This document shows positions 1 through 4,485 of a stretch of DNA of 6,531 nucleotides, piece after piece. Source of the stretch: Desulfobacteraceae bacterium (lineage in GTDB: Bacteria > Desulfobacterota > DSM-4660 > Desulfatiglandales > Desulfatiglandaceae); contig CP070700.1 of assembly GCA_020349865.1 (NCBI GenBank), positions 2,762,111 to 2,768,641 on the forward strand. The letters run 5' to 3'. How positions within the stretch are numbered: the stretch's first letter is position 1; each line of letters begins with the position of its first letter. The notes below the pieces were generated by a model. The model was not told the origin of the DNA, searched no databases, and saw nothing but the letters and a program-made list of their open reading frames with translations. Position numbers and translations under genes: made by a program.

Positions 1-1103
1 AGGTGAAAGCCAGGCATATCCTATTTAAGTTGGGCCAGGATGCGGCAGAAGAGGAAGACAAAAAGATTAGAGAAAAAGCATCATCCGTGTTGGAAGAAGC
101 CCGACAGGGCAAGGATTTTGAAACTCTGGCCAAAAAGTTTTCTGAAGGTCCTACCGGGCCTAAGGGCGGAGACCTTGGGTATTTCTCCGAGGGGCAGATG
201 GTCAAACCTTTTGAAGATGCCGCTTTTAAAATGAAAAAGGGGGAAATCAGTGACCTCGTCCGGACCCGCTTTGGTTATCACATCATCAAGGTGGAAGATA
301 TTAAGGAAAACAGGACAAAACCCATTGATGAGGTCCGCAACCAAATCCTAGAAACCGTTACAAAAACTGCCAGTGCAGAACTGGCCCATGAATATGCCCT
401 GTCCCTTATTGACCAGATGCCCTACGACGCAGACCTTGCCCAATATGGGAAAGAGCGGGACATTAAGGTAGAATACACCGAGTACTTTTCCCAGGACAAA
501 TCCATACCAGGCATTGGCGGTGATGAAAAGCTGCGCGAGGCTATTTTCTCAATGGAAAAAGGAGAGACAAGTGAGGTGATTGAACTCAAGGGAAAATTCT
601 ATGTATTTCAGGTTGCCGACCGGAAGGCATCCTATTTGCCTGAAATGGCAGAAGTAGAAGATAAACTAAAGGATGATTTTACCGCACACCTTGGGGCCAA
701 AAAAACAAAAGAAACTGCCGAAGAATACCTGGCTGCACTGAAAGAGGGAAAAGACTGGGGCGAACTTGCCAATGAAAAAGGTCTGGAGCCTGAGGAGACC
801 GATTTCTTCACGCGGCGCGGTTCAATTCCCAAAATAGGCTATGCGCCCGACTTGCTGGAAATGGCCTTCGGTCTTAACAAGGATAATAGATACCCCGAAA
901 CCATCTTCGAAAACACCAAAGGTGCCTTTGTTGTCAGATGGGAGGCAAGTGAGGGAATCGATGATGGCAAGTATCAAGAAGAAAAAGACAAGTACCGTTT
1001 TTCCCTGATGCAGACAAAGCACCAGCGGGCATTTCAGGCTTGGATTGAAAGTCTGAGAAAGAAAGCGGAGATAGAAATTGTGACGCCCGTGACAGGTGGT
1101 TGA
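1..1103 (+). CDS. Parvulin-type peptidyl-prolyl cis-trans isomerase / periplasmic chaperone, PpiD/SurA-like (5' truncated)
   Basis: This is the C-terminal part (366 codons from base 3) of a PpiC/parvulin foldase, which isomerises Xaa-Pro bonds and helps outer-membrane or secreted proteins fold in the periplasm. Counting from the first codon, residues 1-100 form a complete parvulin domain: RHILF at 4-8, GGDLGYF at 55-61 and GYHIIKVED at 91-99. Two more segments, around 158-207 ([10 protein letters not shown] to FYVFQVAD) and 236-315 (EGKDWGELA to AFVVRWEA), repeat the same pattern in weaker form and look like degenerate parvulin folds. The GTG at base 3 encodes Val inside the domain and is not a start. 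The family's signal or anchor segment and N-terminal SurA-like helices would lie off the left edge. The tail is charged and predicted helical. The gene stops at TGA 1101-1103, and no convincing intrinsic terminator follows. PpiD rather than SurA is an inference from the architecture; the family call is firm. Confidence 0.9.
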   Translation, partial: VKARHILFKLGQDAAEEEDKKIREKASSVLEEARQGKDFETLAKKFSEGPTGPKGGDLGYFSEGQMVKPFEDAAFKMKKGEISDLVRTRFGYHIIKVEDIKENRTKPIDEVRNQILETVTKTASAELAHEYALSLIDQMPYDADLAQYGKERDIKVEYTEYFSQDKSIPGIGGDEKLREAIFSMEKGETSEVIELKGKFYVFQVADRKASYLPEMAEVEDKLKDDFTAHLGAKKTKETAEEYLAALKEGKDWGELANEKGLEPEETDFFTRRGSIPKIGYAPDLLEMAFGLNKDNRYPETIFENTKGAFVVRWEASEGIDDGKYQEEKDKYRFSLMQTKHQRAFQAWIESLRKKAEIEIVTPVTGG

Positions 1104-1105
1104 AA

Positions 1106-1147
1106 CTATTGATTATTGACGATTGGCTATTGGCGATTTTTGATTGG
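1106..1147. repeat. Degenerate 21-bp tandem duplication
   Basis: Two head-to-tail 21-bp units (1106-1126 and 1127-1147) both begin CTATTG and end GATTGG, and match at 15 of 21 positions. They lie directly after the stop of the parvulin gene, in AT-rich, apparently non-coding DNA. No function is apparent. Confidence 0.5.
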
Positions 1148-1169
1148 TAAGTTTTTAAAATTGGCAGGC

Positions 1170-1335
1170 TCGTAAAAAGGCTCTCCTAACTCTCGGGATG
1201 TCATTGCGAGCCCCGCCATGCGGGATAAACTCCGCGAAGCAATCTCATTGACTGAAACAGCTTTAAATAAGGAGATTGCTTCGCCGTCATGCCTTGGCGT
1301 GACTCCCCGCAATGACGTGCAAAATGACTTTACGA
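1170..1335. mobile_element. MITE/REP-like palindromic intergenic element, no coding capacity
   Basis: The element is a long interrupted palindrome. Its outer ends are TCGTAAA (1170-1176) and TTTACGA (1329-1335). Inside these lie GTCATTGCG (1200-1208) against CGCAATGAC (1308-1316), both perfect over 9 bp, and GCGAAGCAATCTC (1234-1246) against GAGATTGCTTCGC (1272-1284), perfect over 13 bp. The central loop is about 25 bp (1247-1271). The stretches between matched blocks have diverged, so this is probably an old copy. The GTCATTGCG...GCAATCTC arm resembles a dispersed palindromic repeat I recall from many deltaproteobacterial and related genomes. It encodes no transposase, so any movement would be in trans. 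I see no clear target-site duplication. It sits between two convergent genes, where it could also act as a bidirectional transcript-end structure. Confidence 0.75.
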
Positions 1336-1357
1336 AATCATTATAATCAATGGAAGA

Positions 1358-1825
1358 TCACAAAATGTTGTACTTTCTTCCGTTAAGGGGTAGGTAATAT
1401 ATCTCGCCTTCTTCTTCAATATACTCGGCGAGTTGATAATAGGCGGCACGAACGAAACGGGCCGGGAAGGAACGGTTTTTGACTTTGCAATACAGAACAT
1501 TGCCCTGCCCCACAATGAGCGTATCCGGCGCCAGGGGTTCTTTAGTATCATCGCTTAAGTGTAATAAATACTGGGCATTTTGAGCCTGGGTCCCGTCTTT
1601 GAAAGTAACTCTTCGAACTACAAAAGCCGTATCTTCAACTTCCACCCAACATCGTTGACCGTTCCAGTTAATCACATATCGACCCTGGGAATCCAGTTCC
1701 ATGTGTTGGTAAAAAAGCCTGATAAAATCCCTATGGATCATCTCGGCTCCCTTATGGTACCAGCGACCTTCTTTGTCTATAAAGATCAGACACGGTGGTA
1801 ATTCGTTCATTTCTGTCTTAGCCAT
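1358..1825 (-). CDS. DUF1285-like protein of unknown function
   Basis: A complete 155-aa soluble protein with no signal peptide or membrane segment. It follows the layout I know from the DUF1285 family: WYHKG (22-26), then IRLFYQHMELDSQGRYVI (35-52) corresponding to the family's VRLF...LRR..GxYxLVTP segment, then VEVEDTAFVV (61-70), the family's VEDAPF signature, and near the end RAAYYQLAEYIEE (126-138) followed by a short strand (EIYYLPLNGRKYNI). The length is somewhat shorter than usual for that family, so this may be a divergent branch. The biochemical role of DUF1285 is unknown to me. The ATG overlaps the TAA of the upstream gene by one base (TAATG), which suggests translational coupling; only a weak purine-rich stretch precedes it. 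It is the last gene of a three-gene operon and runs towards the palindromic element at 1170-1335, which may end the transcript. Confidence 0.8.
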   Translation of the reverse strand: MAKTEMNELPPCLIFIDKEGRWYHKGAEMIHRDFIRLFYQHMELDSQGRYVINWNGQRCWVEVEDTAFVVRRVTFKDGTQAQNAQYLLHLSDDTKEPLAPDTLIVGQGNVLYCKVKNRSFPARFVRAAYYQLAEYIEEEGEIYYLPLNGRKYNIL

Positions 1826-2139
1826 TATCTTTTTCTTGTTCCAGAAGATCTTTTCCGTCCCCGGTTAGTTTTTAGGGCCGGGGGCTCAACGCCTCGATCC
1901 TTGAGCCAGCAAAGAGCATCTTTGTGCAAATCTTTCAAAGCGGATCGAACCAGTATGGCCTTGTACATCTCTATCTGGGCCAGTTCGTCGTTAAGCCCAA
2001 GACAGTGAGAGAGCTTTCCCGCCTGACCCGGGTGAGATGCTATATGGGCCTTGAAGGTTTTTACATCTCTTGTTCGGAGGACGCAGTTTAGCTTCCGATG
2101 AAAGTTGGCATAACCCTGTTCTATCTCACGTTCATCCAT
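1825..2139 (-). CDS. Small hypothetical protein with basic C-terminal tail
   Basis: A 104-aa protein I do not recognise. Residues 1-85 look all-helical (EREIEQGYANFHRKL, DVKTFKAHIASH, ELAQIEMYKAILVRSALKDLHKDALCWLKDRG). They carry two cysteines (Cys19, Cys46) in the N-terminal half and Cys77 near the end of the helical part. The tail at 90-104 is strongly basic (KTNRGRKRSSGTRKR), which would suit nucleic-acid or acidic-partner binding, but that is inference. The stop codon overlaps the start of the DUF1285-like gene by one base. Upstream, no Shine-Dalgarno site is visible. The frame stays open for 12 codons back to the TAA of the 78-aa gene, reading VQTVPPPIKVPD, so the real start or even the independence of this gene is uncertain. 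I accept it as real because it is tightly packed in an operon and codes plausibly, with a charged, helix-like composition. Confidence 0.65.
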   Translation of the reverse strand: MDEREIEQGYANFHRKLNCVLRTRDVKTFKAHIASHPGQAGKLSHCLGLNDELAQIEMYKAILVRSALKDLHKDALCWLKDRGVEPPALKTNRGRKRSSGTRKR

Positions 2140-2175
2140 ATCAGGTACTTTTATCGGTGGTGGTACTGTTTGGAC

Positions 2176-2412
2176 TTATTCGCCATGGCCATTCTTATGG
2201 TGTTTTTTCTTCTCTTTGTGAGCCCGCACATAGATACCTACAACGCCCATTTCATCCAATTCCTCAGCAGAATATTGATCATCGACTTTTGGTGGGCCAA
2301 CAATATGCCCTTTCAATCTGACACTCTCATCGTCTTTTTCAACATTCGCTACCCATTTTAATTTTCCGTGCTCCTGGGTCAATTCTTCATACAAATCTTT
2401 TGTCTTGTCCAT
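2176..2412 (-). CDS. Small hypothetical protein, acidic body with Lys/His-rich tail
   Basis: A 78-aa protein I do not recognise. It begins with a short helix (MDKTKDLYEELTQEHGKL), followed by probable beta-strands (KWVANVEK, SVRLKGHIVG). A segment rich in Asp and Glu (PPKVDDQYSAEELDEM) precedes GVVGIYVRAH, and the tail at 65-78 is dense in Lys and His (His65, 71, 72 and 76). The tail could bind metal or an acidic partner, but nothing shows this directly. The start is well supported by an AGGAGGTG Shine-Dalgarno site; the AGGAGG core sits 6 nt before the ATG. It is the first gene of the three-gene operon and its product is probably cytoplasmic, as there is no signal peptide. Its TAA stop is in frame with the next gene, 12 codons before that gene's ATG. 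Confidence 0.7.
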   Translation of the reverse strand: MDKTKDLYEELTQEHGKLKWVANVEKDDESVRLKGHIVGPPKVDDQYSAEELDEMGVVGIYVRAHKEKKKHHKNGHGE

Positions 2413-2416
2413 GGTG

Positions 2417-2424
2417 CACCTCCT
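2417..2424 (-). promoter_or_regulatory. Strong Shine-Dalgarno site for the 78-aa gene
   Basis: The minus strand reads AGGAGGTG, almost fully complementary to the 16S anti-SD sequence. Six nucleotides separate the AGGAGG core from the ATG at 2412. This fixes the start of the first gene in the operon. Confidence 0.8.
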
Positions 2425-2435
2425 AAATCAATGGA

Positions 2436-2488
2436 TATTTAACCCAGATTGTGCAGTATCCTCCTACTGCGCAATCTGGGTTTAAATA
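2436..2488 (-). promoter_or_regulatory. Long near-perfect hairpin in the operon 5' leader, SD-like loop
   Basis: The two arms (2436-2458 and 2465-2488) pair over about 23 bp with one mismatch and one 1-nt bulge, around a 6-nt loop (2459-2464). Read in the direction of the minus-strand operon, the loop is GGAGGA, which resembles a Shine-Dalgarno core. The true Shine-Dalgarno site lies 11 nt beyond the hairpin. A predicted promoter places the transcript start at about 2483, so the stem would form the very 5' end of the mRNA. It could be an RNA-level control or stability element, a long DNA operator at the start point, or a copy of a dispersed palindromic repeat. No U-run follows, so it is not a standard terminator. 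Confidence 0.75.
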
Positions 2489-2489
2489 C

Positions 2490-2518
2490 ATTTTGCCATA
2501 AGGCTTTCTTCAGTTCAA
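2490..2518 (-). promoter_or_regulatory. Predicted sigma70 promoter for the three-gene operon
   Basis: On the minus strand TTGAAC (2518-2513) and CAAAAT (2495-2490) are separated by 17 bp. Each box matches 4 of 6 consensus positions. The expected start, about 2483, is at the outer edge of the long hairpin. This is a sequence-only prediction of moderate strength. Confidence 0.4.
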
Positions 2519-2627
2519 GGGGGAAGGAACGCCTGGTCTGAGGCAGAAGGCTAAAAGCACAAGGTGCAAGGGGAAAGTGAAGCATGGGGCAGTGAGAATT
2601 TTTAGCCTATGCGATATTGGCATGTTC
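2519..2627. other. Non-coding purine-rich spacer in the divergent control region
   Basis: I see no gene here. The plus strand is rich in A and G. A 9-bp perfect inverted repeat, AGGCTAAAA (2548-2556) and TTTTAGCCT (2600-2608), encloses 43 bp. Within it is a small hairpin, GCAC-AAG-GTGC (2557-2567). Its location between two divergent promoters makes a regulatory role possible, but nothing identifies a binding protein. Confidence 0.4.
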
Positions 2628-2656
2628 TTGACACATAAACTCATTTTTCCGATACT
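2628..2656 (+). promoter_or_regulatory. Predicted sigma70 promoter for the AGPS-like/glpD genes
   Basis: TTGACA (2628-2633, perfect -35 box) is followed after exactly 17 bp by GATACT (2651-2656), which keeps the key A at position 2 and T at position 6 of the -10 box. The predicted start is near 2663, giving a leader of about 120 nt before the ATG at 2786. An AGGAGG (2670-2675) lies just inside the leader but is too far from that ATG to serve it. Confidence 0.6.
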
Positions 2657-2785
2657 AAAAATCAGCATTAGGAGGCATTATCGTCAAGCCTTTGGTGTTA
2701 GCCCGGAAATGGGGCATCAATGAAACCGCTCTCCTGGGTTTGCAACCTCCAAGACGACTAAAGACAAACATGATTTGAGATAGAA

Positions 2786-4378
2786 ATGCGACGCTGGAAT
2801 GGTTGGGGTGACGAGACCATTGATTTTCCTTTAGCAGCAAATGCTTATCGGTTTTTAGTAGAGCGGATCGGCGAGGGTTTGCCGTTAGCCGATGCTGCGC
2901 TGACTGACGTTCTGGCAAAGGTCCCGGAATCCCGTCTGCCCGATCACCCGTTGGTCACCAAAGCCCCAAAGGAGCGAGTGCATCACGCGCGCGGACAAAG
3001 TCTTCCGGACTGGCTGGCGCTTCGAAGTGGGAATTTTGGAGTTTTTCCCGATGGCGTCGCCTATCCGGTTGCCAGTGAGGACATTAGGGCGCTTCTCACA
3101 TATGGGAGGGACGCCGGGGCCATTATAATCCCCTACGGCGGTGGCACGAGCGTTGTGGGTCATATCACACCGGAGAAGGGTGAGAACCCAGTTCTGACCA
3201 TTGATATGGGGAGAATGAACCGCCTTTTGAGCCTGGACACAGAGAGCCAAATCGCCACCTTTGGTTCTGGCACCGCTGGCCCGGATGTGGAAGCGCAACT
3301 CAGGGCTCAGGGTTTCACTCTGGGCCATTTTCCCCAGTCCTTTGAATTCTCGACTCTGGGTGGCTGGATAGCCACCCGTTCAAGCGGCCAGCAGTCGCTG
3401 CGCTATGGTCGAATCGAAAAACTGTTTGCCGGGGGACGGATTGAAACCCCCGTAGGCACCCTGCAAATTCCATCATTCCCCGCTTCAGCCGCTGGTCCTG
3501 ACCTGCGTGAGATAATACTCGGATCAGAAGGACGTTTGGGCATCCTGACTGAGGTGAAAGTCCGGGTCACACGTCTACCGGAACGGGAACGTTTCCATGT
3601 TATGTTTTTCCCTGATTGGCAGTCGGCCACGGATGCTGTGCGACGGGCTGTACAGGGTAACATTCCATTATCCATGCTGCGGCTCAGTAGCGCTGTTGAG
3701 ACAGAAACCCAGCTTGCGCTCGCAGGACACGAACGGCTGGTCGCATGGTTGGAGAAACTGTTAGCCTGGCGTGGTGCGGGTGTCGAAAAATGCATGGTGA
3801 TGTTCGGCATCACAGGCACCCGTGCGCAGTACCGCACGGCCTTAAAACAGGCGCTTCGAGTGTTCAAAGGGGGAACGGGATATTACATAGGTAGATACAT
3901 GGGCCGAAAGTGGATCGAGAGCCGTTTTCGCGCGCCTTACCTCAGGAATTCCTTGTGGGAAAAGGGTTACGCGGTGGACACACTCGAAACGGCTACTGAT
4001 TGGGAGAACGTGGATCACATGGTGGATATCATTGAATCTGCCTTGCGGGGTGCGCTTACCCATGAGCGTGAGCGAATTCATCTCTTTACCCACCTCTCCC
4101 ACCTTTATCCCCAGGGCGCGAGTATCTATACCACGTACCTATTCAGAACCAGCAAGACATACGAAGAGACCGTTGAGCGCTGGCAGCATTTAAAGACCGC
4201 TGCCTCAGAAGCCATTATTAGAAATCGCGGCACAATCAGCCACCAGCACGGCGTTGGGATTGATCACGCGCCTTATTTGGCGGCAGAAAAAGGCGAGCTT
4301 GGCATAGCCGCCATTAAAGCGTTATGCACGCAATTTGATCCTGATGGTATTATGAATCCCGGAAAGCTGGCGGACTAA
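2786..4378 (+). CDS. AGPS-like FAD-binding oxidase (alkylglycerone-phosphate synthase family)
   Basis: A 530-aa flavoprotein of the FAD_binding_4 / FAD-oxidase_C type, close to alkylglycerone-phosphate synthase, which swaps the acyl group of acyl-DHAP for a fatty alcohol in ether-lipid synthesis. Signs in order: MRRWNGWGD, the usual start of bacterial members; HARGQSLPDW (67-76); the FAD pyrophosphate loop PYGGGTSVVG (116-125); GHFPQSFEFSTLGGWIATRS (180-199); ILGSEGRLGILTE (244-256); PYLRNSLW (384-391); ASIYTTYLF (445-453); SHQHGVG (485-491); and DPDGIMNPGKL at the C-terminus. By motif alignment from memory, mammalian His300, Thr309, Arg419, Arg515, Tyr578, His615 and His617 match H181, T190, R299, R387, Y448, H486 and H488. 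The position of His616 is Gln487. No signal or membrane segment is visible, so it is probably cytoplasmic or peripheral to the membrane. The ribosome site is weak (GAGATAGAA). glpD follows after 107 nt on the same strand. The family is certain; the substrate is not. Confidence 0.88.
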   Translation: MRRWNGWGDETIDFPLAANAYRFLVERIGEGLPLADAALTDVLAKVPESRLPDHPLVTKAPKERVHHARGQSLPDWLALRSGNFGVFPDGVAYPVASEDIRALLTYGRDAGAIIIPYGGGTSVVGHITPEKGENPVLTIDMGRMNRLLSLDTESQIATFGSGTAGPDVEAQLRAQGFTLGHFPQSFEFSTLGGWIATRSSGQQSLRYGRIEKLFAGGRIETPVGTLQIPSFPASAAGPDLREIILGSEGRLGILTEVKVRVTRLPERERFHVMFFPDWQSATDAVRRAVQGNIPLSMLRLSSAVETETQLALAGHERLVAWLEKLLAWRGAGVEKCMVMFGITGTRAQYRTALKQALRVFKGGTGYYIGRYMGRKWIESRFRAPYLRNSLWEKGYAVDTLETATDWENVDHMVDIIESALRGALTHERERIHLFTHLSHLYPQGASIYTTYLFRTSKTYEETVERWQHLKTAASEAIIRNRGTISHQHGVGIDHAPYLAAEKGELGIAAIKALCTQFDPDGIMNPGKLAD

Positions 4379-4485
4379 CTTCTTTTTCTTTCTGACAGGT
4401 TAACAGGATAAGCATGATGCAAATCCCGTTGCCATGCTAAAAATCTCATTAACAGCATAACGGTTTAAGACAGAATACTGCGAAG
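4379..4485 (+). promoter_or_regulatory. Spacer before glpD with a spaced direct repeat and a weak hairpin
   Basis: A direct repeat, TTAACAGGATAA (4400-4411) and TTAACAGCATAA (4449-4460), matches at 11 of 12 positions with starts 49 bp apart. Between the copies lies an imperfect stem, AGCATG-AT-GCAA paired with TTGCCATGCT (4411-4438), without a following U-run. The two sites could be operator half-sites for separate control of glpD or simply chance; no intrinsic terminator separates the two genes. Confidence 0.3.

Noticed and set aside
3..5. GTG at base 3 as the true start of the foldase gene
   Set aside because: It encodes a residue inside the first strand of the parvulin domain, just before the conserved RHILF, so the gene must continue off the left edge.
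2098..2361. An 87-aa plus-strand reading frame that looks like a hydrophobic membrane protein
   Set aside because: It lies antisense to the Lys/Glu-rich 78-aa gene and the start of the 104-aa gene. Antisense of such codons automatically gives Phe- and Leu-rich peptide. It lacks a ribosome site, whereas the minus-strand gene has a strong one.
2436..2488. Reading the long hairpin as an intrinsic terminator
   Set aside because: Neither strand has a proper U-run after the stem, and no gene runs into it from either side; it lies upstream of two divergent genes.
2655..2918. An 87-codon minus-strand reading frame across the divergent control region
   Set aside because: It would run through the rightward promoter and the start of the AGPS-like gene, shows no family signature and has no ribosome site that I can see.
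2885..3328. A 147-codon minus-strand reading frame
   Set aside because: It lies entirely opposite the conserved FAD-binding region of the AGPS-like gene, and its composition resembles a complementary-strand shadow with no family motif.
3403..3867. A 154-codon minus-strand reading frame
   Set aside because: It is fully antisense to conserved AGPS-like coding sequence and is rich in Arg and Ser, as expected from a shadow frame.
4411..4438. Possible terminator between the AGPS-like gene and glpD
   Set aside because: The stem is short, bulged and AT-rich, and is followed by AAAAATCTC, not a U-run.
4449..4479. Separate sigma70 promoter for glpD (TTAACA ... AATACT)
   Set aside because: The spacing is 19 bp, both boxes are imperfect, and the implied start would fall at about the start codon itself.
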